The translations under genes were made by a program, and so were the position numbers. From Cryptomeria japonica (lineage: Eukaryota > Streptophyta > Pinopsida > Cupressales > Cupressaceae), in NCBI RefSeq assembly GCF_030272615.1, contig NC_081410.1, positions 123,497,640-123,561,639 of the forward strand: a stretch of 64,000 nucleotides of DNA, read 5' to 3'. Below, one piece after another: positions 32,579 through 43,230 of the stretch (position 1 is the first letter of the stretch; every line of letters starts with the position of its first letter). A model generated the notes under the pieces. It had not been told where the DNA came from. It saw only the letters and a list, made by a program, of their open reading frames with translations, and did not search any database.

Positions 32579-32720
32579 ATATACACATATACATATATAT
32601 ATATATACATATATATACATATATATATATATACACATATATATATACACACATGTGTATATCTACATATATATACATATACACACATATATATGTATAG
32701 ATATACACATATATATGTTT
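31550..32720. repeat. Expanded TA/TG/CA microsatellite with palindromes
   Basis: Over 1.1 kb of TATA, TATG, TACA, CA and TG runs inside PLE copy 2. A unit holding TATCCATTTTGTATTTA, (TTA)n and TTTGGTCACCTTTTG occurs three times, near 31962 (forward), 32180 (inverted) and 32730 (forward). Apparent open frames in this stretch are simple-repeat artefacts. Confidence 0.95.
31860..32330. repeat. Long near-perfect palindrome
   Basis: Arms of about 235 bases, centred near 32094, read alike on both strands: the block TTTGTATTTATTTTTATTAT followed by GGTCACCTTTT and a CA run at 31970-32030 is mirrored by its complement at 32160-32220, and the TATA/TG flanks continue the match outward. Could form a hairpin or cruciform. 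Confidence 0.8.
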
Positions 32721-33117
32721 GTGTATATATATCCACTTTGTATTTATTTTTATTATTATTTGGTCACCTTTTGTTTTTTCTTCTTGTCTATTCTTCACTT
32801 ATATGTATGTATGCATGTATGTATGTATGAATGTATGTATGTATGTGTTGAATACAAATTTAAGTGGTTATACATATATTTTGCTTATACATACATACAT
32901 ATATATTCCTTGTTTTTTATTATTATTGGCTTTGTTGTTTTGTCAGTGTCTTGATTTTTGGCTTATATATAGGTGGATATACATACATACATACATACAT
33001 ATAATGCAATTGTCTAGGGTTTTTTTGTTTTTTTTAATTTTTGTTTATATTTGTTGGTTTTTTGTTAATTCTTTGATTGTTTTGGGTCTTCATTCTTCTT
33101 TTATTTTTCCATTTAAA

Positions 33118-34440
33118 GCTTTCTTAAAAACTTATCTAGTTAAAGCAATACCAACAGGTTGTCACCATTACTGAACTTAACCACGACAATACCGATTAAA
33201 CACAGTAAGACATCAGACACCATAAACTGATAAGTCTGAACACTTCAAATATGATCAATACTTGATATCAACTTCACCCATAAACATATGCATGTGGTAT
33301 ACCAGTAATACCATAACCTATTAACTCTACATGCATAATCTTTCAACCAAATAATTCATAAACATCACATATAAAAATGCATAACACATAACACACAGAT
33401 TTTTCATGTGGAAACCCAAATGGGAAAAACCACGGTGGGGATGAATACCCACATTCTTGTTTTTGAACTCTTTAGAAGCTCACCCTGTTAGGAGCCTAGT
33501 CCGGTTAAAGAATTTACAATAAGGTTCTGTTAGGAACCGATCCTATTAGAGATCACTTGGTTAAGGGATGGCTATATACCCTGTTAAAGGTTACCTCGCT
33601 AGAGGATTTGAAGAACTCAATGATCTTGAGTCGCCTGGTTACATGTTTTACAATAATCCTGTTAAAGCTACTCGGTAAAGGGATTTTCCAACTATTGAAA
33701 TGATTAGAAGACAACAGTTAAAACTTCTAATCTGATAACAACCCTACATGTCAAGGCAGATCCTTTTCATTTCCTCTACTTTGTAATCACACTCTGCAGT
33801 TTTCCTCTTACTGGTATGGCAAGTATCTCATCACTTGGATACACACACAACATTTTCCAACAACTTTACAATAAAAAACATCATCGACCTTGTAGACAAC
33901 AGTTAGGTCGGTAGCATAAACCCTAAGCATCTTAGATTTACAACACAGGAGGTCCAATCCTGACAGTCCAAACACATTGCATAGAGTATTACAATTTCAA
34001 ACAAATCACAAGACAATCTGCATCGTTCATTCTTCACTACACATGGGAATCAGTAACCCATCACACTCTCTTCACATACCGCTAAAAAGAATGATCATTC
34101 CTGAGGTAGACTACAAACACGGTCGATCTTCTCATGCGAGATCCTCAAGGAAATCCTTCATGTGCACAAAGATGGCATGGCACCTCGATCTCATTCACAT
34201 CTCTTAGCTAACTCATCATAGAGTATCATCAGTTTCATCACACAAGTTGGATCACCAAACCGATAACCCTAGAGTTGAGACTACCAACCGATAGTCACTC
34301 TTAGTGAAACCTTGACACCAGTTCACTGCATCTCCTCATACCTCTTCATACCAGTTCACTTGAACTTATTGACATCAATGACAACAAACATTATCATCAT
34401 ATCAACATGTCGGTTCATCATATGCCAATAATATCCAACA
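33118..34440 (-). repeat. 3' LTR of copia B, end-truncated
   Basis: Matches the 5' LTR from minus-strand TGTTGGATATTATTGG onward. Homology stops at CTTTCTTAA (33118), where PLE copy 2 begins, so about 75 bases corresponding to 38852-38925 are lost. A purine run AAAGGGGGAGAT (34441-34453, minus) precedes it. Confidence 0.85.
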
Positions 34441-34453
34441 ATCTCCCCCTTTG
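34441..34453 (-). promoter_or_regulatory. Polypurine tract, copia B
   Basis: Minus-strand AAAGGGGGAGAT immediately before the LTR start TGTTGG, in the common copia context TCAATGTCAAAGGGG. Confidence 0.8.
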
Positions 34454-34674
34454 ACATTGATGGCAATACTCAATGTAGCATTGCAATTGTAAACATCATA
34501 GACTAGTGTATCTTCATCATCAAATATCTTCTCCCCCTTTGACAACAATGCCAAAGTGGAGGCACAAGCTTCCATAATCTACTATGCTTCTCCCCCTATG
34601 GAGTAGCATCCTTGAACACATCAATCCTGAAAGATTTGTCACTGTAGTACTTGACTGATGCGGAGAACACATCT

Positions 34675-35118
34675 TTAGTTGACTTCATGAAGGGGTAAAA
34701 CCCCTAATTCACCTCTCAAATAGGTAAATGTAATCTTCAGTAAGGGCTTAGTGAATATATCTGCTAGTTGCTCCTTACTGGAAACATGTTGTAGTACAAC
34801 CTCCTTATTCTGAACTTTCTCTTTCAAGAAGTGATATTTAAGCTCAATGTTCTTAGTTCTAGCATGCAATACTGGATTCTTGGAAATATTTATTGCACTT
34901 GTGTTATCACAAAATATATTCACTAGTTCAGATACAGGTACTCTGAAAACTTCCAACACATGCTTCATCCAAATTGCTTGAGTGCAGTTCATAAATGCTA
35001 CCACATATTGTGCTTCAGTTGTAGATTGGGAAATATAGCTCTGCTTCTTACTTGTCCATGATACTAATCTTCCACTAAGAAAGAACGCTCGATCGGTTGT
35101 GCTTTTCTGGTCGTCCAC
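34675..35118 (-). pseudogene. Copia RNase H, copia B
   Basis: 147 codons open on the minus strand. Conserved parts: STTDRAFFLSGRLVSWTSKK, QSTTEAQYVV (the catalytic Glu in TEAQY), IFCDNTSAINISKNPVLHAR (catalytic Asp in CDN), KNIELKYHFLKEKV and SSKEQLADIFTKPL. RNase H removes element RNA during cDNA synthesis. The first strand with its Asp appears as the DDQKST start (normally DxxGxxxDRKST), which is partly altered. It follows the RT after an in-frame break near 35150. The stretch ends shortly before the purine tract, as normal for copia. Confidence 0.85.
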
Positions 35119-35178
35119 ATTACCTGTCCAATCGGCATCGATATATACCTTGAGATTATAGTCACCATTATATGGGTA

Positions 35179-36280
35179 CTACAATCCATAATCAACTGTT
35201 CCTTTCAGATATCTAAGAATCCTCTTAACAGCTACCAAGTGGAATTCTCTTGGACATTTCTGAAAATGAGCTATTATGCCTACTGCATGAGCAATATCTG
35301 GTCTGTTGTGCACCACATAGTGCAGCTTATCGATCATTGGTCGATACTCCTTTTTATTCACCAGTGCTGAATCATCTTCCTTAGTTTACAGCCAGTCACC
35401 ATCGATGTACCAACCAATTTTCTTTCCTCCATGCCAGAAGTCTTCAATACCTCTTTGACATACTTGGACGGTAATAAAAATACCCTCTTTCATTTGCTGA
35501 ATCTGTAAACCAATGAAGAACTTTATCTCTCCTATCAAAGACATCTCAAACTCTTTCTTCATTTCATCTGCAAATGCATGACTCATTTTATCATCTCCTT
35601 CAAAGATTATGTCATCCACAAATACTTCACAGATCAAAATCTGGTCACCTTCGGATTTCAAGTAGATGTTGCTATCTTCACTTGTTCTCTAAAATCCAAT
35701 CTTCACAAGAGAGAGTGTAGTCTTTCATACCATGCCCTAGGTGCCTGTTTTAGTCCATACAAGGCTTTGTGTAGCCTACAAACCATGTCACTATCTTCTG
35801 ATAGGGCAAACCCTTCTGGTTGCTCTATATACACTTCCTCTTCTAGGATTCTATTTAGAAAAGTAGACTTCACATCCATCTGATAAACCTTAAATCCCTT
35901 AAATGCTGCAAATGCAAGTAGCATTCGAAAACCTTCTATTCTAGCCATAGGAGAAAAGGTTTCTCCATAGTCTTCTCCCTCCTCCTAAGTGTATCCCTTG
36001 CATACAAGCCTAGCCTTGTTCCTGACAACTGTGCCTTCTTCATTCAGCTTATTCCTAAAGACCCATTTAGTACCTATGACTTTTATATATTCTAGACTGG
36101 GCACCAAAGACCATGTTGCATTCTTCTCTATCTGTTCTAGCTCCTCTTCCATTGCTTTAATCTAGTCTTCATCTGTAAGAGCTTCTGTGGAAGTCTTGGG
36201 TTCAAATTCAGAAATCATACAATAATTCTCCTTTACTTTTCTTCTTGTGAGTATCCTTGCATCTTTATCTCCTATGATTT
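35179..36280 (-). pseudogene. Copia reverse transcriptase, copia B
   Basis: Readable in pieces: KAF.VYQMDVKSTFLNRILEEE-type text with YIEQPEGF, then CRLHKALYGLKQAPRAWYER (35703-35948). Next is CEVFVDDIIFEGDD, the catalytic centre (F/Y-V-D-D) near 35620, with SLIGEIKFFIGLQI. Then come YRPMIDKLHY and RPDIAHAVGIIAHF near 35180-35360, ending in RILRYLKGTVDYGL. These are the copia RT blocks in order. Stops and shifts lie between the pieces (near 35690, 35380 and 36000). RT copies RNA into cDNA. The block near 36000-36110 is the start of RT. Confidence 0.85.
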
Positions 36281-36480
36281 ACTTTGGATCATGATGCAGT
36301 TTCACATATCTAGGAATGACTCTAGCCTGATCTTCTAGCTTTTCTTCTTCTTCTTCTTCTTCTTCACTTACCTCTTCTTCTTCTCTTACTGCAACTTCTA
36401 CCGGTACAAGAACGCTAAGATCTTTACAAGTTTCTTTCTTAACTGGTTCCCAAAAGGCTATACCCGGTTCATCTTCCACT
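36279..36480 (-). pseudogene. Acidic spacer between integrase and RT, copia B
   Basis: Open stretch with two Glu runs encoded by a GAA/GAG repeat (36335-36375), followed by a short basic part ending KYVKLHHDPK. A variable linker in copia polyproteins; the Glu run looks like triplet expansion. Confidence 0.6.
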
Positions 36481-36569
36481 TCTTCGCTGCATGTTTCCTC
36501 TAGTTCCTCAGAGGATTCATCAACCCTGACATTGATACTTTCAACAATCTTTTGTGTTATATTGTTGTA

Positions 36570-37442
36570 TCACTTGAGAGCTTTGCTCTTAGTGGAATAT
36601 CCCAGAAATATTCCTTCATCACATTTTGCATCAAATTTGCTCAAATGCTCACCACTCTTGATATAGCACTTACTACCATACACTTTAAAGTAACTCACAG
36701 TGGGAGTTTTCCCAGTCCAATACTCATAAGGAGTTTTATCTTTTCCTTTCTTGATGAGTACCTGGTTCATAGTATAGACTGCAGTGCTCACCGCTTCTCT
36801 CCAAAAAGTGTGAGAAACCTTTCCTTGGATCAACATTGTTCTAGCCGCTTCAACTACAGTCTCGTTATTTCTTTCTACTATTCCATTCTGTTGTGGTGTC
36901 CTTGGGGAAGACAACTACCTCTTGATATCATTATCTTCACAATACTTATTGAATTCATCAGAAGTGAATTCTCCTCCTTGACCAGTTCTCAAGCATTTTA
37001 TCTTTTTACCGCTTTCTTTCTCTACTAATGCTCTGAAAGCTTTGAACTTTCCAAATGCTTCAGACTTGTTTTTCAATAATGTGACCCACATCATTCTTGA
37101 GTAGTCATCAGTAAGAATCATAAAATACCTATCTCCCTGAATAGTTCTAGTTTTCATAGGACCACATAAATTAGTATGCACAAGATCAAGTAAATTTTCT
37201 ACGCAGAAAGACTTACCTTTAAAAGTTGAGGAAGACATCTTCCCAAGTTGACATTCTCTACACAAAGAATTCTTAGGTTTGTTCAGTAAAGGTAATCCTC
37301 TTAGCACCTTGATCTTACTTGCTTTAACAATATTGTCAAAGTTCATATGACAGAGTCTCCTAGGCCATATCCAACTATCATCAAACTTAGTCATTAGACA
37401 CCAACTTATCTTGGCATTCAACTGAAATAGGTTACCTCTCAT
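36570..37442 (-). pseudogene. Copia gag-pre-integrase and integrase, copia B
   Basis: From high to low coordinate: WIWPRRLCHMNFDNI and CRECQLGK (zinc finger), LVHTNLCGPM, RYFMILTDDYSRMMWVTLLK, LRTGQGGEFTSDEF, PRTPQQNGIVERNNE, then FKVYGSKCYIKSGEHLSKFD and EGIFLGYSTKSKALK. The DDE core is damaged at two sites: the first catalytic Asp is Asn in HTNLCGP and the second is Gly in LRTGQGG. Copia A keeps Asp at both places. The third residue, Glu of IVER, is kept. A stop near 36915 splits the reading. Such an enzyme could not catalyse strand transfer. Confidence 0.85.
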
Positions 37443-37549
37443 CTACTTACCGGTGGCAATAAGTTCACCACTCTTTCCAATTATACTGCAGACTCCACCT
37501 TTGAATTCCAAAACTAATCCTTTGTCATTCAGCTAAGCAACACTCAACA

Positions 37550-37895
37550 GGTTATGCTTAAGACCTTCTACCCAATAGACATCGTCTGCACTGCTCTTTC
37601 CATTCAGTGAGATGGATCCTTTACCTTTTACCAAGCATGGTGCATCGTTGCCAAATTTGACAACACCTCCATCATATTCCTCAAGAGACAAAGACTATCT
37701 ATGGTCACCAATCATGTGGTGAGAACAACCACTATCAATTATCCACTCATTAGAGTTGTCAATGAGAGAGACAAGAGCTTTCTTGTTAGACACTTCTTCC
37801 TTTATTGCTACAAATAGTATGTCTTCATTTTCTTCATCCTCTGATTCTTCATCAGTGACACTTTCATCCATAGCAACTAGACAGTTTCTTTTATT
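37550..37895 (-). pseudogene. Copia aspartic protease, copia B
   Basis: Minus-strand reading: acidic linker, then EWIIDSGCSHHMIGDH (active site DSG), one stop, LEEYDGGVVKFGNDAPCLVK, GKGSISLNGKSSADDVYWVE and LKHNLLSV. This is the copia protease layout, alongside the equivalent at 18580-18939. Broken by two TAG codons. Confidence 0.7.
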
Positions 37896-38660
37896 TCATC
37901 CTTTATACTGTCTAAACCTCTTCGGTTTATCCTTATTGTCATTGTTAGGACAATTAATAGCTATATGTCCTATCTTGTTACAGGAAAAACATTTCAAAGG
38001 AAGTTTACCTCTATATTTTCCAGTTCCCTTCAAAAGTCTTTTAGCAAGAAGAGCTTCGAACTCCATTAGAATCTCTTCATCATCCATATCTCTACTTTGT
38101 CTAGATTCATAACTGGTACTAGTTTCTTTTCCTTTTCTGGATGGTACAATAGATGCTTTAAAGGTTGACTCAATCTTCTGAACACTGCAATCATATCTAT
38201 TCAACTCATATGTAGTTAACTTTGCAATAATAGAATCTAAGGATACCTTGGTTTTATCAATAGACCTTAGTTCCTGGATAGCAACAACTCTGATTGCATA
38301 GATTGGTAACAATGATCTAAGGACTTTACTAACAACAGAGGTATCGTCAATAGTTCCACCAGCACTTTTGATATCACCAACCATAGTCTTAATCCTAATG
38401 CCATACTGCTGAATGGTTTCACCTTCAACCATCCTCATATCCTCAAATTTACCTCCAAGGCTTTCTTCCTTAGCTTGCTTTACATGCTCATCACCACCAT
38501 AGATGTTTTCCAATGTATCCCATACATCCTTAGGTGTGTCCTTGTCTTGTATATCAATAAACTCAATATCTGACAGGTTGTTGATAAGAGCTTCTGTGAC
38601 TTGCCTATTTTCCTGGATCTCTCTCTTCTGATCATCAGTCAGAGTGCCAGTGCGAGCCAC
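37896..38660 (-). pseudogene. Copia gag with intact zinc knuckle, copia B
   Basis: 254 codons open. N-terminal part: a helix with NLSDIEFIDIQDKDTPKDVW, then YGGDEHVKQAKEESLGGKFE (UBN2-type gag). The middle has VVSKVLRSLLPIYAIRVVAI. The C-terminal part has LKCFSCNKIGHIAINCPNND, a full C-x2-C-x4-H-x4-C knuckle, then a Lys/Arg-rich tail. The protein forms the particle and binds element RNA. The true start probably lies a little upstream, where a TAG interrupts near 38682. Protease follows after a stop. This is the best-preserved gag in the window. Confidence 0.85.
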
Positions 38661-38837
38661 ATAGGCATTCTCAACATAGTTCTAGTGTTGAGCACCCATA
38701 CTCTTGATGTAAATCTTCATTTTGTCCTTCCATGTCTTAAAGTTATCTCTATTGAACTTAGAACCTTCCCTCTTGATCATTACAACAAGATCTTTTACCT
38801 CAAGCAATTAAGCTTATATCACTAAGGACCTAGAGGA

Positions 38838-38849
38838 GCTCTGATACCA
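38838..38849 (-). promoter_or_regulatory. Primer-binding site, copia B
   Basis: Minus strand TGGTATCAGAGC, a perfect plant initiator-Met tRNA primer site, two bases after the LTR end CATCA. Confidence 0.9.
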
Positions 38850-38851
38850 AT

Positions 38852-40254
38852 TGATGAATAATGATGAACAGTAGATACCCCAACCGGTACTGAGAGGGGG
38901 GGGTTGAATCAGTACAGGCAAAATCTTTCTTAACAACTTATCTAGTTAAAGCAATACCAACAGGTTGTCACCATTACTGAACTTAACCACGAAAATACTG
39001 GTTAAACACAGTAAGACATCAGACACCATAAACTGATAAGTCTGAACACTTCAAATACGATCAATACTTGATATCAACTTCACCCATAAACATATGCATG
39101 TGGTATACTAGTAATACCATAACCTATTAACTCTGCATGCATAATCTTTCAACCAGATAATTCATAAACATCACATAAAAAATGCATAACACATAACACA
39201 TAGATTTTTCACGTGGAAACTCAAATGGGAAAAATCACAGAGGGATGAATACCCACAAGCTTGTTTTTGAACTCTTTAGAAGCTTGCCCTGTTAGGAGCC
39301 TAGTCCGGTTAAAGACTTTATAATAAGGTTTTGTTAGGAATCGATCCTGTTAGAGATCACCCGGTTAAGGGATGACTATATACCATATTAAAGGTTACCT
39401 TGCTAGAGGATTTGAAGAACTCAATGATCTTGAGTCACCAAGTTACAGGTTTTACAATAAGCCTGTTAAAACTACCCGGTAAAGGGATTTTCCAACTATT
39501 GAAATGATTAGAAGACAACGGGTAAAACTTCTAATCTAATAACAACACTACATGCCAAGGCAAATCCTTTTCATTTCCTCTACTCTGTAATCACACTCTG
39601 CAGTTTTCCTCTTACTGGTCTGGCAAGTATCTCATCACTCAGATACACACACACAACATTTGCCAACAACTTTACAATAAAAAACATCATCGACCTTATA
39701 GAAAACAATTAGGTCGGTAGCATAAACCCTAAACCCTAAGCATCTTAGATTTACAACACATGCAGTCCAATCCTGACCATCCAAATAGATTGCATAGAGT
39801 ATTCCAATTTCAAATAGATCATAAGACAATCTGCATTGTTCATTCTTCACCGCACATGGGAATTAGTAACCCATCACACTCTCTTCACATACTGCTAAAA
39901 AGAATGATCATTCTCGAGGGTAGACTTCAAACACAGTCGATCTTCTCATGCAAGACCTTCAAGGAAATCCTTCATGTGCACAAAGATGACATGGTACCTC
40001 GATCTCATTCAGATCTCTTAGCTAACTCGTCACAAAGTATCATCGGTTTCATTGCACAAGCTGGATCACCAAACCGATAACCCTAGAGCTGAGACTACCA
40101 ACCGGTAGTCACACTTAGTGAAACCCCAACACCGGTTCACTGCATCTCCTCATACCTCTTCATACCGGTTCACTTGAACTTATTGACATCAATGACAACA
40201 AACATTATCATCATATCAACATGTCGGTTCATCATATGCCAATAATATCCAACA
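38852..40254 (-). repeat. 5' LTR of copia B
   Basis: About 1.4 kb, minus-strand TGTTGGATATT to TTCATCA. High similarity to 33118-34440. A C-run (GGGGGGGG on the plus strand) lies near 38895. It carries a two-unit AAACCCT repeat near 39726 where the other LTR has one. Confidence 0.9.
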
Positions 40255-42579
40255 ATTAGTGTAAATTTAAAGATACTTGTACTTAACAAAGAAAAATTGG
40301 CATTCAATATTGAGGACTTTCCTCATCTCCAAGGCTTTTAAATATTTGTAGTGTTATTTCATTCAGTCATGGTATAGGGGAGAGGACCAAGTAGTTGTGC
40401 ACCCTAACTTCACATTTTTCAAAATCCTATGTGGAAATTTCAAATCACTTCCAATTTTTTACAACATCTTATTTGACAAGTCCTCTACTTAAAACTAAGG
40501 TTTCAGGGCTACATCATCAAATATGATGCCACATCAACATGCTTTTTGCCAAGGTCTCCAAAACAACCCCCAAAAAAGTGAGACCAATAGGCATGCAAAA
40601 GGGACCCCAATACTTGTGTAGCTGATGTGACATCACATGATTGGTTACTTTTCACAACAAATGGTATATTTGATTCAATTATTGGTACTTATCATTAGCA
40701 ATAACAATTTTAAAGTCACAACTATTGGTGCAATGTTGTACAAAAGTTGAACATTAAATCAACAAGTATGGGGTATTGAATCAACAACTTCTATCACAAG
40801 AATTCGCCTGGGTCCTTTCCCTATATAAGACATTTATTTTCCTCACATGAACCCACATGAATGTGAGAGTTAAAAAACAAGACTAATAGACACTTCTGCA
40901 TCGAAGAGTATAGAACCCTTTCAAATGGAAAACAAACTGCTACGGTAACAGAAAGGGCAAACGTCAAATCCCACAAGGGGGTAAGGTATGTACGCCTCAT
41001 TTGTAGTGTAGTTAGGTACCTCCCGCAAGGAGTATGTGGTAGTCCCATAGAGCTCTAACCCATCTATAGACCCATACATAAATGACTGGCATCGTGGACT
41101 ATAAAAGACACTTCACTTTACTTCTTCAAATGAAAACAAAAGAATGAAAATGTTACATAAATGGAATCCTTAAATACAGGAATGTAGAAAGGACAATAAC
41201 AAAAAACATCAAATAAAGTGGGCCCAGCCACCTAAGAGGTCAACTTGGTGTGCCATTTAAGCCATCCCTTTCTAAAGTTGTTAGTGAAACTCTTGTATAT
41301 TCTTTATATCAAAGTTGAGTTGAGTTTATTGTATTTAGATTATTTTGTTCCACCTAAGCAAATACACTTCAGAATTGCAGCATTGGAAAGAAACATTGCA
41401 TCGAGCTTCCTTTATTACTGGTGACATAATTAATAGTCGCATTAAGGGGTAAGCACAAAATGATATTCCTCCTATATTTAACTCATCAAATGTTCTCCAA
41501 TGTTATTTATTTGGGTATCTTTTCCATTTTTGTTCAGCATTAGGTTTTCTCCTGTTTTGTTCTATGGAAGGTTGTTTGCGATTCTTGTAAAAGAAAAAAC
41601 CTTTCAACTTCTCGCCACAACAAAAAAATTGCTCCTTTTGATGGGTAAATGAAAAGATTTTTTATTGTCACTAAATGCTTTTATTTAAGTTGAGTAAGAA
41701 TTTTTTTTTAATAAAGTTTTCTCATTTTGATAGGTAAATAAAAAGATTTTGATTGTCACTAAATGTTTTTGGTTAAGCTGTGTAAGATTTTTTAAAAGTT
41801 TTTAATAAATATTTTGAATCATACTTTCATAATATTTAAATTATAAAAAATAGAAATCAGATATAATATAAGTAATTAATATAAAAATAAATCTTCACTA
41901 AAATGATTAGTATTTCATTAATAATTTCATCTGATAAATCTTGTAATTACTTGTGAGGTCACTACTAATGGTGTGTTAATTCTAGGTGATTGTGATTGAC
42001 ACTTGAGTCTTTGACCATGCCCACAAACCTCTATGAAAGAACTCTAGATCCTACTTAAAATTAAAAAAATCATTATCTTTACTTTTTTATTTAATATTGT
42101 TATGTTTTCTAGTTTTTTTTGTCTTCTATATCTACATGGCCATTTCTACACGGTCATTTCTACACGACCATCACAATCCATGTTATGCATTCATGACTAA
42201 TTTGTAGACTGGATACACCCATGACAAGACATATACATTTCAGTTGTCAAAACTTTGATTCCAATGTCAGTGGTATTTAATTTGATGCCCTTACTTCAAG
42301 CGATGTCTATATAGCCCCCATTTTTCACTTTGGGGGGTTGGATAGACATTTGGCTTACTTGGCGTTGTTTGATAGATATCATAAATCACTATTGAATGGG
42401 ATAGGTAAAGTACACAAAATCACTACTTTATGGTATGAAAAAGGATGTCCAAATATTTGTTGATAATTCATTTCTTTTTGCATTGTGGGACCTACTAAAA
42501 CAAAAGAAAAAATCCTATCCTTTGAAGGGAAATGAGGGCATCCTCTAAAGCTATTTGAGATCAATATGCACATCCAATA
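40255..42579. other. No gene seen, AT-rich
   Basis: Over 2.3 kb without a recognisable coding region, LTR or RNA gene. Contains one diverged tandem duplication of about 89 bases (next entry). Short open stretches lack any known domain. Confidence 0.5.
41636..41822. repeat. Two-unit 89-bp tandem duplication
   Basis: ATGGGTAAATGAAAAGATTT at 41641 and ATAGGTAAATAAAAAGATTT at 41730 start two similar units, both including TTGTCACTAAATG. Confidence 0.65.
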
Positions 42580-42770
42580 TGTAATGTTTCTTTAAAACTA
42601 TAGCATCCTAAAATTGCGACACTTGCAATTTCGACTGCATTTGGGTCTTCACGATGGCAATGCAACACTAAACCTGAATGGAGACCCCGAAACTTGTTCA
42701 TGACATCAAAAACTGCATTTTTCAGCACCCTGGCCTGATTCCTCCTTGCACCCTACTGTCCCTGGAGGTG

Positions 42771-42865
42771 GGACCATGGCGCCTAGCGCCCTGGTCCTTC
42801 AGGACTAGGGCGCCCAGCGCCCTGGTCCCCCAGGACCATGGCACCCAGCGCCCTGGTCCCTGGCC
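42771..42865. repeat. GC-rich 31-bp tandem repeat, 3 units
   Basis: GGACCATGGCGCC..., GGACTAGGGCGCC... and GGACCATGGCACC... start at 42771, 42802 and 42833, each ending AGCGCCCTGGTCC. A GC island in an AT-rich region, lying upstream of the LTR TATA box. Confidence 0.85.
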
Positions 42866-43054
42866 CTATTTTTGGGCCCGGTCTCTTTTGGGGCCTCGGG
42901 TATTTATGTTTGCAAATTGGAAAATAATCTTTCCTGGTCGGCCTAAGGTCGGAAAAATCAGTCTATCAACCCTAATTGGCAAGTATATAAACTACATTTC
43001 CTCTCCCATTTTGGAAGATGAAAAGAGGAAGGACATATGTGTACAAGACGCATA

Positions 43055-43230
43055 AATGACATTCAAGCACTCAAACATTCAAGCATTCAAGCATTCAAGC
43101 ATTCCTTCAAGCAATTGATCATTCTAAGTCTCCATTCAAGGCTAAGTGTTGCATTCAAGACAAGGATTCAACCATTGAAGAGGAGATCACATACCACATA
43201 CAACATACAACATACAACATACAATAACAT
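43055..43230. repeat. Short tandem repeats in LTR
   Basis: CATTCAAGC repeated at 9-base steps (43060-43105), then ACATACA repeated at 8-base steps (43195-43225). Both lie downstream of the TATA box, so they would be transcribed. Confidence 0.8.

Larger units (their letters stand above)
31158..33117 (+). mobile_element. Penelope-like element, 5'-truncated copy 2, inverted
   Basis: From about 31160 the plus strand repeats, in inverted orientation, the end of the PLE ORF (WGLSLSWQPFLSNLHACPDH, stop at 31235-31237) and its 3' region. Examples are GGACAAGCATGAAGG-type text against 31210, the ATAACTACTTATATT block at 30270/31530, and ATAATGCAATTGCCTAGGG at 30110 against 33000. It ends at 33117 against the truncated 3' LTR of copia B, without reaching a hammerhead motif. 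The microsatellite part is much expanded compared with copy 1. Copies 1 and 2 are therefore joined head to head. Confidence 0.8.
33118..40254 (-). mobile_element. Ty1/copia retrotransposon B, almost full length
   Basis: Minus strand: 5' LTR (40254-38852), perfect Met-tRNA primer site, gag, protease, gag-pre-integrase and integrase, a Glu-rich spacer, reverse transcriptase, RNase H, purine tract, 3' LTR (34440-33118). The 3' LTR lacks about its last 75 bases. All domains are present and easily readable, but stops, shifts and lost catalytic residues show that it is inactive. The copia order (integrase before RT) is clear. Confidence 0.9.

Noticed and set aside
31382-32830. Many overlapping open frames of 80-240 codons
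   Set aside because: Same cause: compound microsatellite in the PLE tail.
36340-36375. Possible trinucleotide-expansion gene (poly-Glu)
   Set aside because: Lies in the linker between integrase and RT of copia B on the minus strand.
36552-37028. Plus-strand open frame of 158 codons
   Set aside because: Antisense to copia B integrase.
39721-39740. Telomere-like AAACCCT repeat
   Set aside because: Only two units inside a copia LTR where the partner LTR has one; a local duplication, not telomeric DNA.
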